This document shows positions 1-7,843 of a stretch of DNA of 64,000 bases, piece after piece. The stretch is from Tepidibacter hydrothermalis (GTDB taxonomy: Bacteria > Bacillota > Clostridia > Peptostreptococcales > Peptostreptococcaceae): contig NZ_CP120733.1 in assembly GCF_029542625.1 (NCBI RefSeq), positions 2,542,001 through 2,606,000 of the forward strand. Direction: 5' to 3'. The number at the start of each line of letters is the position of its first letter. The stretch's first letter is position 1. The notes beneath the pieces were generated by a model that was given only the letters and a program-made list of their open reading frames with translations, had not been told where the DNA came from and did not search any database. The translations under genes were made by a program, and so were the position numbers.

Positions 1-180
<180 letters not shown>

Positions 181-194
181 TTACACCTCCATAA

Positions 195-300
195 TAAAAA
201 AACTTCTCACCAATGGCAAGAAGTTATAATACGCATGTAAAACGTAGTTAATCTACGTATAATCCTTGCCAGTCTCTCTGTACTGTAATTAAAGGTTTGT
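195..300 (-). promoter_or_regulatory. PyrR-dependent transcription attenuator in the pyrR leader
   Basis: Read on the minus strand, the leader has a PyrR-binding loop (GTACAGAGAGACTGGCAAGG, about 264-284), then an intrinsic terminator with arms at 201-207 and 219-225 followed by a T-run (195-200). GGCAAG of the binding site (265-270) is complementary to CTTGCC in the terminator 5' half (215-220), giving the expected antiterminator. PyrR bound to the upstream loop would prevent that pairing and let the terminator form when UMP is plentiful. A smaller inverted repeat (242-258) lies between them. The mechanism is known from Bacillus pyr leaders; its use here is inferred. Confidence 0.88.
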
Positions 301-337
301 TATTCACTTTTTTTAAATTTTATCACCTTAACTTATT

Positions 338-1246
338 TTAGTCAAGTATATTTAGAATTCTTTTAAAATGAGGTGGAATATCTGAATTAAATTCCATATA
401 CTCATTTGTAGTAGGATGTATGAATCCCAACGTTTTAGCGTGAAGCATTTGTCCATTCAATTTAAATTTTGAATTCTTAGGTCCATATACAGGATCTCCT
501 ACCAATGGATGTCTTTTACTCAACATATGAACTCTTATTTGGTGAGTTCGTCCTGTTTCAAGTTCAGCCTCAACATAAGTATATTTATCGAATCTTTTTA
601 ATACTTTAAAGTGTGTTACAGCTCTTTTACCACCTTCAACTATTGCCATCTTCAATCTATCAACTGGATGTCTAGCAATAGGTGCATCAACAGTCATAGT
701 ATCTTCCTTTACTACTCCATAACATATCATGTGATATTTTCTAGTTATACTATGATCCTTCAATTGCTCTGATAAACAATTATGTGCATTGTTATTCTTT
801 GCTATCATCAAAAGTCCAGATGTGTCCTTGTCTATTCTATGCACTATTCCAGGTCTTATAACTCCATTTATAGAAGATAAATTATCCTTACAATGATACA
901 GTATAGCATTAACTAATGTTCCAGTATAATTTCCAGGTGCAGGATGAACAACCATTCCAGCAGGCTTGTTTACTACTAGTAAATCATCATCCTCATAAAC
1001 TATCTCTATATCTATATTTTCAGCCTCAACCTCTAATTCTTTTGGCTTAGGTATATTTAAATTTATTTTATCGTTTGTTTTAGTTATATATCTAGGTTTT
1101 TCTTTTTTGTCATTTACCAGTACATTTCCTTCTTTTATAATTTTTTGGATATATGATCTTGACATATTATCAAATTTACCTGATAAAAAAACGTCTAATC
1201 TTACACCTTCATTTTCTTCATTTACATCAAAATTCACTTGTTCCAT
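338..1246 (-). CDS. rluD: RluA/RluD-family 23S rRNA pseudouridine synthase
   Basis: This 302-residue protein has an N-terminal S4 RNA-binding domain (about 15-65) followed by the RluA catalytic domain. The family signature HRIDKDTSGL is at 136-145, with D139 the expected catalytic aspartate; YVEAELETGRTHQIRVH lies towards the C-terminus. It isomerises uridines to pseudouridine in 23S rRNA; the exact sites cannot be read from sequence. ATG start after an AGGAGG site that lies between it and the lspA stop. It follows lspA by 9 bases and precedes pyrR, a common firmicute order (lspA-rluD-pyrR). Confidence 0.93.
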   Translation of the reverse strand: MEQVNFDVNEENEGVRLDVFLSGKFDNMSRSYIQKIIKEGNVLVNDKKEKPRYITKTNDKINLNIPKPKELEVEAENIDIEIVYEDDDLLVVNKPAGMVVHPAPGNYTGTLVNAILYHCKDNLSSINGVIRPGIVHRIDKDTSGLLMIAKNNNAHNCLSEQLKDHSITRKYHMICYGVVKEDTMTVDAPIARHPVDRLKMAIVEGGKRAVTHFKVLKRFDKYTYVEAELETGRTHQIRVHMLSKRHPLVGDPVYGPKNSKFKLNGQMLHAKTLGFIHPTTNEYMEFNSDIPPHFKRILNILD

Positions 1247-1255
1247 AAAGTCCTC

Positions 1256-1693
1256 CTACTCATGCTCTTTGTCAAATAATATAATATACGAAAGCAGTAT
1301 TCCCCCTATTACAACACATATATCAGCCACATTAAACACAGGCCATACTATAAAGTCAAAAAAATCAACTACAAAATTTAGTCTTATCCTATCTATTACA
1401 TTACCGATAGCTCCTGCTAATATAAGTATTAATGATACTTGATATAATCTACTAATATTTTTATTGGTTTTCAAGTGATATACAATAAATGAAACTACCA
1501 CAATTGCTACCAAAACAAAGAACCATTTTTGATTTTGAAGCATTCCAAATGCTGCCCCTCTATTTTCAACATATGTAAGATTAAATATATTATCTATAAT
1601 AGGTATACTTCCTACCTTTGACAAAAAATTGAGTGCGTAATACTTTGTAATTTGATCTAATAACACTAAGAATATAAATAATGCTATATTCAA
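1256..1693 (-). CDS. lspA: Lipoprotein signal peptidase (signal peptidase II)
   Basis: The 145-residue integral membrane aspartyl protease has four hydrophobic segments. The two catalytic aspartates are in GNVIDR (D101) and FNVADI (D124); ENRGAAFG at 43-50 is another family motif. It cleaves the signal peptide of diacylglyceryl-modified prolipoproteins, acting after Lgt, which is encoded at 49-50 kb. The start is TTG at 1691-1693 behind a run of seven G residues on the coding strand, a good ribosome site. First gene of an lspA-rluD-pyrR string. Confidence 0.95.
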   Translation of the reverse strand: MNIALFIFLVLLDQITKYYALNFLSKVGSIPIIDNIFNLTYVENRGAAFGMLQNQKWFFVLVAIVVVSFIVYHLKTNKNISRLYQVSLILILAGAIGNVIDRIRLNFVVDFFDFIVWPVFNVADICVVIGGILLSYIILFDKEHE

Positions 1694-1706
1694 TTTAATC
1701 CCCCCC

Positions 1707-1873
1707 TTATAAAGTAAATCTTAATTCAGATGGAGTTTTCCATTCCAACTTAATTTTTAGTTGCGTATTCCGTAATCCAGAAGCTGTTAAGTTCTTCTCT
1801 CCAACCTTAAAAGGATGAATCCTTAGAACTTTTGGCTTTGGGACAATCTCTGTACCCGTAGAATTATATCATA
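1707..1873 (-). pseudogene. Remnant of a mobile-element end / transposase-like C-terminus
   Basis: On the minus strand a reading frame of about 50 codons without a start ends in LKIKLEWKTPSELRFTL and a stop at 1707-1709. Its base composition is richer in G+C than its neighbours. The DNA of its 3' half is recognisably repeated at 54618-54700 and, in shorter form, at 54046-54090, both on the plus strand and with broken frames. Repetition plus decay points to the end of a mobile element. The ending loosely resembles the C-termini of DDE transposases with a WKTP-like motif, but I cannot assign a family. Confidence 0.4.
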
Positions 1874-1902
1874 AAATGCCATGGATATCATCCATGGCAT
1901 TA
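1873..1902 (-). terminator. Hairpin terminator after the TraR/DksA gene
   Basis: A GC-rich inverted repeat (AATGCCATGG / CCATGGCATT) begins at the stop codon of the upstream gene and is followed on the minus strand by a short T-run. Confidence 0.7.
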
Positions 1903-1903
1903 A

Positions 1904-2410
1904 TTAAAGCTCATCGTAGTCTAAATCTAATCCTTCATATCTATTAGTAGATTCAAGTCCTTCTACCAATTCACTATAAAAATACTCGCTCTTACTGAAT
2001 ATATCTTCTTCTACTGTTTCAAATTCCTTCTTATGCTGTTTTGAACAGTTAGAACAAAGAAGAGTTTCAGGTATTATATCAAGTCTCTCTGAATCTATAT
2101 CAGCATTACATTCTTCACACTTACCATATAAACCTAAATCCACTTTCTCAAGTGCCTTATTTATATTGTATAGTCTCATGGCTTCACCATTTTTAAGCTT
2201 TAAATCCATCGCTCTCATAAACACTTCTGTTCCCATATCAGCTGGATGATTGTCGTATCCAGAAAGTTCTCCAGTACTTTCTTTAATACTTGAATTTTTA
2301 AAATCATCTTCTGATACAGTATCATCTTCAATTTCCTCTATTAAATTAGCTACCTTATCTTTTTCCTTTAAAAGAATTTGTCTATAATACTCCATATCAC
2401 TTTTGTTCAT
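1904..2410 (-). CDS. TraR/DksA C4-type zinc-finger protein, YteA-like
   Basis: The 168-residue protein has an acidic, coiled-coil-prone N-terminal half and a C4 zinc finger built from C98, C101, C119 and C122 (CEEC...CSNC). The DNHPADMGTE stretch at 53-62 and the spacing to the finger are typical of the YteA/YocK-type branch found in spore formers. DksA relatives bind RNA polymerase through the secondary channel, but for this branch the role is not well defined; a stress or sporulation function is inference. Start ATG after a TAGGAGG site; the DUF5665 gene ends 9 bases upstream, so the two are probably co-transcribed. Confidence 0.85.
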   Translation of the reverse strand: MNKSDMEYYRQILLKEKDKVANLIEEIEDDTVSEDDFKNSSIKESTGELSGYDNHPADMGTEVFMRAMDLKLKNGEAMRLYNINKALEKVDLGLYGKCEECNADIDSERLDIIPETLLCSNCSKQHKKEFETVEEDIFSKSEYFYSELVEGLESTNRYEGLDLDYDEL

Positions 2411-2419
2411 TTTTTCCTC

Positions 2420-2698
2420 CTATCTATAGTTCTCAATAATGTCTAAAAGCTTTGCTATATATTGCCCTATTAAAGGAAGATTTACCCAACTATGCAGTAT
2501 ATATGCAACTATCGCAGCAAGCATTGTAAGTCCTATAGCAGTTCCAAATCCCTTAGCAAGTCCAGCCACGAAGTTTAAGTAAATAAGTCTTTTGGGATTA
2601 TTGACTATTTCTGAATATTCTCTAATTCTACTTTTATCTAGGCTTTGAGCCAAATCATCTATCTTTTTTTCTATTTTATCAATTCTATCTTCCTTCAA
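2420..2698 (-). CDS. DUF5665 family small membrane protein
   Basis: The 92-residue protein begins with a charged helical segment (KIEKKIDDLAQSLDKSRI), then the family-like stretch NNPKRLIYLNFVAGLAKGFGTAIG and one long hydrophobic span (about 53-70) followed by a second, weaker one. It fits the DUF5665 family of clostridial and bacillar membrane proteins, whose function is unknown. It lies between trpS and the DksA-like gene, 9 bases from the latter. Confidence 0.75.
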   Translation of the reverse strand: MKEDRIDKIEKKIDDLAQSLDKSRIREYSEIVNNPKRLIYLNFVAGLAKGFGTAIGLTMLAAIVAYILHSWVNLPLIGQYIAKLLDIIENYR

Positions 2699-2833
2699 TT
2701 AGTTTTCCCCCTATTTAATTATTTATCCTAAACTTTAAAGTTTTAGATTATTGCTAAAATCAATGTAATGTTATGAAGTATTATTTGTAAATTTTTTAAA
2801 AAAATTCGTATGATCTTTATTTAATACTATTTA

Positions 2834-2867
2834 AAAATAGACTGTTGCAAAACAACAGTCTATTTTA
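2834..2867. terminator. Bidirectional hairpin terminator
   Basis: Perfect 14-base arms (AAAATAGACTGTTG / CAACAGTCTATTTT) with a five-base loop. A-rich on one side and T-rich on the other, so it could work in both directions; in context it would end minus-strand transcripts coming through trpS. Confidence 0.7.
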
Positions 2868-2905
2868 TTTATAAAAAGGTTTCTCTTTACAAGAATCTTA
2901 AATAT

Positions 2906-2988
2906 AAACTTTTTTGAAACTCATAACGAAAATTATACTTATTCAAACCTTAAAGAAGAATATAATTTCCTATTCGTTATAAGGAAAT
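2906..2988 (-). repeat. Palindromic intergenic repeat, family C, copy 1
   Basis: Imperfect inverted repeat with ends ATAACGAAAATTATA (2923-2937) and TATAATTTCCTATTCGTTAT (2961-2980). Its reverse complement aligns along about 75 bases with the copy at 16322-16400, including the flank GAGTTTCA. Lies directly downstream of trpS, so it may double as a terminator. Confidence 0.7.
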
Positions 2989-2993
2989 CTTTG

Positions 2994-3998
2994 TTAAATA
3001 AATTTTCTAGGAATAAGTCCAACCTTTTTATACACTTTTCTTAAAGTTTTTCTAGCATTTTGCTCTGCCTTATTAGCACCCTCAGCATATACTTTTTCTA
3101 AATAATCTTTATTGTTTAATAAGTCATTATACTTCTCTCTTACAGGTCTTAATGCTTCTACTATAACCTCAGCAGTATCTCCTTTGAACTGTCCATATCC
3201 CTTACCTTCGTACATAACCTCTATTTCTTGTATTGATTTTCCTGATAATTTAGAGTATATATTCATTAAGTTTTTAATTCCAGGTTGTTCATCTGAGTAT
3301 GTAACTACTCCAACAGAATCAGTAACAGCTCTTTTTAATTTTCTTACTATAGAATCAGGATCTTCCACCATTAATATAGATGCATTTTCATTTTGATCTG
3401 ATTTTGACATTTTCTTTGTCGGCTCTTGAAGACTCATAACCCTAGCTCCAACCTTTGCTATATAAGGATCTGGAATTTTAAAAGTATCACTATATCTATT
3501 ATTAAACCTTTGAGCTAGATTTCTAGCAAGTTCTAAATGCTGTTTTTGATCTTCTCCAACCGGAACCATATCAGTTTGATAAAGTAAAATATCAGCAGCC
3601 ATTAAAACTGGGTAAGTGAATAAAGCTGCATTTAAATTTGCCTCACTTTTTTGAGATTTTTCTTTAAACTGAGTCATTCTATTTAACTCACCCATATAAG
3701 TAATAGTGTTTAAAATCCATGCAAGCTCTGCATGTGCACTAACATGTGATTGTATGAACATAGTATTTTTTTCAGGATCAAGTCCACTAGCTATGTACTG
3801 AGCAAGTGCCTCAATAGTATTTTTTCTTAAGTTCTTTGCTTCTTGGGGAACTGTTATAGCATGAGAATCAACTACACAGTAATAGCAATTGTATTCATCT
3901 TGAAGATCTACCCAATTTTTTACTGCTCCTATATAGTTTCCCAAAGTAAGCTTACCAGATGGTTGCGCCCCACTAAATATTATTTTCTTATCACTCAT
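2994..3998 (-). CDS. trpS: Tryptophanyl-tRNA synthetase
   Basis: This class I aminoacyl-tRNA synthetase of 334 residues, the usual TrpS length, charges tRNA-Trp. The HIGH-equivalent motif is in PSGKLTLGNYIGA (about 13-25) and KMSKSDQN, near residue 197, is the KMSKS loop. ATG start after TAGGAGG. Its leader is a T-box with a UGG specifier, so expression should rise when uncharged tRNA-Trp accumulates. It ends in ARKTLRKVYKKVGL, as in other bacterial TrpS proteins. Confidence 0.97.
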   Translation of the reverse strand: MSDKKIIFSGAQPSGKLTLGNYIGAVKNWVDLQDEYNCYYCVVDSHAITVPQEAKNLRKNTIEALAQYIASGLDPEKNTMFIQSHVSAHAELAWILNTITYMGELNRMTQFKEKSQKSEANLNAALFTYPVLMAADILLYQTDMVPVGEDQKQHLELARNLAQRFNNRYSDTFKIPDPYIAKVGARVMSLQEPTKKMSKSDQNENASILMVEDPDSIVRKLKRAVTDSVGVVTYSDEQPGIKNLMNIYSKLSGKSIQEIEVMYEGKGYGQFKGDTAEVIVEALRPVREKYNDLLNNKDYLEKVYAEGANKAEQNARKTLRKVYKKVGLIPRKFI

Positions 3999-4034
3999 AA
4001 TTTACCTCCTACTTTATACAAAAGTTACTTAAAA

Positions 4035-4228
4035 ATAAAAAAACCCGTCTCTAAATTATATAGAGACGAGTATATTCCCGCGGTACCACTCTTGTTGACA
4101 TTTGTCCACTTATTATCCTCTAACGCAGGATTTGCGTCAAATCCTACTATTATTTCAGATTCAAACTCATAAGTCCATTCAATACAAACATTTGTATTAG
4201 GCTTCCACCATCCCTAAATCGCTGAAAC
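4035..4228 (-). promoter_or_regulatory. T-box riboswitch, tryptophan (trpS leader)
   Basis: On the minus strand the T-box sequence AGAGTGGTACCGCGGG (4077-4092) is followed by a terminator hairpin (ACCCGTCTC / GAGACGAGT) and a T-run (4035-4071). Upstream, Stem I carries GAATGGACT with a UGG specifier (4175-4177), the Trp codon, in the expected specifier loop. Uncharged tRNA-Trp would pair with specifier and T-box and favour antitermination of trpS. Confidence 0.93.
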
Positions 4229-4317
4229 ATTATTCATATATACTAATCTTAATCATAGATTTATAAATATAAAATTATATAATCAATTATATATCTTTTT
4301 TTATATAGTTTCAATTA

Positions 4318-4572
4318 TTATTTATCTTCTCCTTCTAAACTATGTATAATAGCTATATTATTATCAAAATTTTCTATTTTCATATTTATGTTAGTCCATT
4401 TACCTATTAATTCACTTTTATTTTGCTCAAAATAATCACAAATATTCTTTTTATTAAGATCACTATCATTACCAACTACAAACGTTATATTCTTGACTCT
4501 CTCTATATTGTTTTCTTTACATATTTCATTTAATGAGTTATATATCCTGTTTATTAAAAATGTATCTTCCAC
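4318..4572 (-). CDS. HypA-like small protein lacking the zinc-binding half
   Basis: This 84-residue protein has the alpha/beta pattern of the N-terminal nickel-binding part of HypA: INRIYNSLNEICKENNIERVKNITFVVG, then a helix, then a second beta stretch. It stops before where the Cys4 zinc ribbon of HypA should be, contains one cysteine in each half only, and starts MEDTF rather than the nickel-binding MHE. It is therefore unlikely to mature a hydrogenase by itself. Start is GTG behind GAGGAGGGG. It sits alone between dapB and the trpS T-box. The family link is from pattern recognition and needs a profile search. Confidence 0.5.
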   Translation of the reverse strand: MEDTFLINRIYNSLNEICKENNIERVKNITFVVGNDSDLNKKNICDYFEQNKSELIGKWTNINMKIENFDNNIAIIHSLEGEDK

Positions 4573-4637
4573 AATTTCCCCTCCTCTACATTTTTATTAT
4601 TTTAATGTCATACTATAAACTATATGTATTTAAAATA

Positions 4638-4701
4638 AATATAATGACAGAAACAATAAAAAGCCCTAAAAAGGGCTTTTTATTGTTTCTGTCATTATAT
4701 T
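4638..4701. terminator. Very long perfect bidirectional terminator at the end of dapB
   Basis: Perfectly matched 29-base arms (4638-4666 and 4673-4701) with a six-base centre, including AAAAAGCCC / GGGCTTTTT. It touches the dapB stop at 4702. Arms of this length are unusual for a simple terminator. Confidence 0.85.
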
Positions 4702-5490
4702 CTATAATATATCCTCGACACTATATAATCCAGCTTCTTTCCCATAAAGATATGTTATACATTTACAAGCTCCTTTAGCAAAACAATCCCAATTATATGC
4801 ATGATGAGTTATTTCAAGTCGTTCTCCCATAAGTCCAAACATTACTGTGTGGCTACTAGATATATCTCCACTTCTTATAGAGTGATATCCGATACTACCT
4901 TCTTTTCTCTCTCCACATCTTCCATATTCAGCTAAATCTGAAAGTTCTTTATTAAGCGAATTTGCTATAACCGATCCCATCTCTTTAGCAGTTCCACTTG
5001 GAGCATCTTTTTTTAATCTATCATGCATCTCTAATATTTCTATATCCGCTTCATCTCCTACCGATTTAGTTACCATATCAAGTATCTTATACATCAAATT
5101 TACTAATCTAGAAGTATTTGCTGCATAAAGAATTGGTGTATCATTTGAAAAATCTTTTATAGTATCAAATTGTTCTTTACTAAATCCAGTTGTTCCGCAT
5201 ACTACTGATTTATTATGCTTTGCAGCAGTCTTTAAAACTTCCATAGAAACCTCAGGAGATGTATAATCTACTATTACATCACATTTTTGTATAATATCAT
5301 TCAAATCATCATACACTATTGCTTCTATATTTTTACCCAAATTACAAACTGATCCAATATCTTCTCCTATATAATCTCTTCCTTTTGGAGCTACTGCTCC
5401 AACTATATTTATTTTTTCACTTTCATACGCAAATTTTGTTATAAGCTTACCCATTTTACCTTTTGGTCCAATAATCACTAAGTTAATCAT
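4702..5490 (-). CDS. dapB: 4-hydroxy-tetrahydrodipicolinate reductase
   Basis: The 262-residue enzyme reduces 4-hydroxy-tetrahydrodipicolinate in the lysine/diaminopimelate pathway, which feeds MurE-type peptidoglycan synthesis and, in spore formers, dipicolinate. The N-terminal nucleotide site is GPKGKMGKLI (8-17); CGTTGFS and the substrate-binding HDRLKKDAPSGTA follow in family order. ATG start after a GAGGGGG site. No other dap gene is next to it, so it is probably a single transcription unit ended by the long terminator. Confidence 0.96.
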   Translation of the reverse strand: MINLVIIGPKGKMGKLITKFAYESEKINIVGAVAPKGRDYIGEDIGSVCNLGKNIEAIVYDDLNDIIQKCDVIVDYTSPEVSMEVLKTAAKHNKSVVCGTTGFSKEQFDTIKDFSNDTPILYAANTSRLVNLMYKILDMVTKSVGDEADIEILEMHDRLKKDAPSGTAKEMGSVIANSLNKELSDLAEYGRCGERKEGSIGYHSIRSGDISSSHTVMFGLMGERLEITHHAYNWDCFAKGACKCITYLYGKEAGLYSVEDIL

Positions 5491-5579
5491 TTTTTCCCCC
5501 TCAATATTCTTATGTAGTTATATCGTACAACCATATATTATCAACAACAAAATCTCCCCTAAATTTAGAAAGATCTTAA

Positions 5580-5867
5580 TTATACAGTTAAAAAATCCAA
5601 CTCTTTACTTGTCATACTCGGCACAAACTCCGTAATATCATACTCTGCTACTTGATTTTTATAGAATGGATCTTTTTTAAGTATATTCATAAGTTCTTCT
5701 TTTTCTTTAATATCAGATAAAATTACGCCTCCAGTTCTTGGAACTTTTCTTCCTGATGCTATAAAAAATCCTTTTTCATATTGTTCTTTTAAATATTCAA
5801 CATGTTTTTCAAGATAAGAATCTACTATATCAAAATCTTTGACATATGTAAGCGAAACTATAAACAT
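5580..5867 (-). CDS. YciI-family protein
   Basis: The 95-residue protein has the ferredoxin-like YCII fold pattern: MFIVSLTY, a helix with HVEYLKEQYEKG, ASGRKVPRTGGVIL and a later DPFYKNQVAEYDITEF. The conserved His (H22) and Asp of DPF are the residues usually considered its putative active site. The biochemical role is unknown for most members. The start is ATG after an AAGGAAG site; it lies 14 bases after the class V aminotransferase gene, suggesting co-transcription. Confidence 0.85.
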   Translation of the reverse strand: MFIVSLTYVKDFDIVDSYLEKHVEYLKEQYEKGFFIASGRKVPRTGGVILSDIKEKEELMNILKKDPFYKNQVAEYDITEFVPSMTSKELDFLTV

Positions 5868-5881
5868 TATAATCTTCCTTT

Positions 5882-7144
5882 CTATAACTTTTTAAGAGCA
5901 TTAATAAATCTATTTATTTCACCAACATTATTATACATCCCCATACTTATTCTTACAATACCTGGGTTTTTTCCCCCAATATATTTTTCGTATGCCTCTT
6001 GTGGACTAATTCCTAATAAAGACTGTACGTATATATCTGCTCCAGCTGTACCCGCTCCCACTTCTATTCCATGTTCATATGCAAGATAATTAGCAACATC
6101 TGTATGGTACATTCCTCTAACATTAAAAGCAATATACGGGATATTTATGAGATCTGAATCCTGCGCATACATTATTACTTTTGGAATATTTTTCAGTTTC
6201 TTTTTCATATATCTATACAGCATTTTTTCATATTTTGATATATTATCGATTCCTACATTTTGGATAAACTTAATTGTTTCTCCCATAGCTATAATTCCAA
6301 ATATATCTGGATATCCAGCTTCATAACGTTTAGGAGGATCTGAGTATATAACTTTTTCACTACTTATAAAGTTTGTAATACCTGCACCTTCCAAGTAAGG
6401 TTTATATTTGCAAAAAAAATCATATGGGCCTACTAAAGCTCCTCCCTCAAATGGTGTATAGCATTTATGTGCACTAAATACTACAAAATCTATATGTTCA
6501 TCATCATAATGAGGCTTCATATCAAAAGGTCTATGTTGAACTAATTGAACCGCATCAACTAATATCTTTGCTCCATATTTATGCACTAACTTTGAGATTT
6601 TATAAATAGGAGGTGTAATTCCCGTTACATTACTAGCTCCTGTTACTGTAACCAATTTTACTCTACCTTTATACATATTCAACTTATTTTCAAGATCATC
6701 TAAATCTAAATCTCCCTCTTTTGTAACTCCTACTACGGCTGTTTCAAACCTAGTTGTAAATGGTAAATAATTAGCCATATGCTCCATAGCTGTTGTTATA
6801 ATTACTTGATCAGGATCTTCTTGATAAAATAAATCGCTTAATAAATTTATTCCATCCGTTGAATTCTTTGGATAGATAACTGTATCTTTACTTGCATCTG
6901 CTCCAACAAAATTAATAACAACATCCCTTACATCTTCATATTTCATAGTAATTCTTTTACCTAAAGGTCCTGGAGCATCTATATAAGCAATAAGAGGAAC
7001 ATTAGCATTCACTTTTTTCATTACAGGTCTTAACACTAATGTTGTAGCAGCATTATTAAAATATATTCTCTTGACTACTTTCCCGTCAGTAGTTCTTACT
7101 GGAATATTTGCACCTTCAATATATTTGGCTAAATCGTTAATCAA
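5882..7144 (-). CDS. Class V aminotransferase, cysteine-desulfurase-like but without the active-site cysteine
   Basis: The protein (about 420 residues) has the fold-type I PLP pattern of SufS/Csd enzymes: IYFNNAATT near the start, MEHMANYLPF, VDAVQLVQHRPFDM with the PLP-binding Asp, and FSAHKCYTPFEGG with the Schiff-base Lys. The loop near the C-terminus that carries the nucleophilic Cys in desulfurases reads GAGTAGADIYVQ and has none; the only two cysteines follow the AHK lysine. Activity as a desulfurase is thus doubtful; a lyase or transaminase is more likely. The start is TTG at 7142-7144, since GGGGGAG directly precedes it; an earlier TTG (7162) would put that site inside the gene. yciI follows. 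Confidence 0.8.
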   Translation of the reverse strand: MINDLAKYIEGANIPVRTTDGKVVKRIYFNNAATTLVLRPVMKKVNANVPLIAYIDAPGPLGKRITMKYEDVRDVVINFVGADASKDTVIYPKNSTDGINLLSDLFYQEDPDQVIITTAMEHMANYLPFTTRFETAVVGVTKEGDLDLDDLENKLNMYKGRVKLVTVTGASNVTGITPPIYKISKLVHKYGAKILVDAVQLVQHRPFDMKPHYDDEHIDFVVFSAHKCYTPFEGGALVGPYDFFCKYKPYLEGAGITNFISSEKVIYSDPPKRYEAGYPDIFGIIAMGETIKFIQNVGIDNISKYEKMLYRYMKKKLKNIPKVIMYAQDSDLINIPYIAFNVRGMYHTDVANYLAYEHGIEVGAGTAGADIYVQSLLGISPQEAYEKYIGGKNPGIVRISMGMYNNVGEINRFINALKKL

Positions 7145-7202
7145 TACATCTCCCCCTTTCAACTTCCAAAGAAAGCTTTAGTTAATATATATTTTTTTTA
7201 CA

Positions 7203-7248
7203 AAAAAAAATACCTCATTACTCCTTAATATAATAGAGTATGAGATAT
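7203..7248 (-). terminator. Probable intrinsic terminator upstream of the aminotransferase gene
   Basis: Imperfect arms ATACCTCATTACTC / GAGTATGAGATAT followed on the minus strand by nine T residues. It is about 600 bases after mtnN, so it would end a transcript crossing the repeat-rich region 7249-7843. Confidence 0.55.
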
Positions 7249-7317
7249 ATAATTGATAAATATAGTTTATTAACCCCAAAATAAATGATATTAAAATACC
7301 ACTCATGTAATAAATAT

Positions 7318-7440
7318 TTTTAATAAAACTAAGCATTACATCTTATTGAATATCCTAAAAGTTCTAAACTCCCTAACGGTCAAACAACGAACTTTCTCAA
7401 CGTATATTCAAACGTTATAATGCAAGTTTTATAAAAAAAT
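7318..7440 (-). repeat. Foldback element, family B, diverged inverted copy
   Basis: The reverse complement aligns with the centre of the copies at 7597-7792 and 30193-30392: CGTT..TTGACCGTTAGGGAGTT, then TTTTAGGATATTCAATAAG and GCTTAGTT. It is shorter and more diverged, and faces the neighbouring full copy. Confidence 0.55.
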
Positions 7441-7596
7441 ATTTAAATCATTCACTAACATTTTAATACCATTTATTTTGTAAGTATAATTCTTAAATTT
7501 TAAATGAATATTTCCAAGATTAAGATTCATTACAAGTCTTTTAGAATCTTTTATAGAGAGGTAAGCTTGATTCTGTAATATAGAGATTAATATTAA

Positions 7597-7792
7597 AAAC
7601 TGTCTATGAAAATGTTAGCAAATGCTTTTAGATATTTTGACTAATATAACTTAGTTTTTGGTGTTTAATAATCCGTCAAAAAATTTGCGTGTCTGACCGT
7701 AGGGAGTTCGTAAATTTTAGAATTATTAATAAAGCAAAAGCTTAGTTGTATTCAAAATATCGTTGTATTTGCGGTATTTTTATAGACAGTTT
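7597..7792. repeat. Foldback element, family B, copy 1
   Basis: About 196 bp with near-perfect 17-base terminal arms (AAACTGTCTATGAAAAT at 7597-7613, ATTTTTATAGACAGTTT at 7776-7792) and nested internal inverted repeats. The interior is clearly the same sequence as 30193-30392, including CGTGTCTGACCGTAGGGAGT, but the outer arms are different. It lies about 50 bases beyond the mtnN stop, with a T-run after the arm on the minus strand, so it is positioned like a terminator hairpin enlarged by an insertion. No protein is encoded in 7163-7843. Confidence 0.8.
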
Positions 7793-7843
7793 AGATAACC
7801 CACATATAATAAGAAAGTTTTAGGGCTTTATTATTTTAAAACA

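Noticed and set aside
1107-1442. Plus-strand frame across the lspA-rluD junction
   Set aside because: Antisense to two clear genes; Ser/Thr-rich composition typical of a shadow frame.
1873-1902. Operator-like palindrome containing CCATGG
   Set aside because: Position directly after a stop codon and T-run fit a terminator better.
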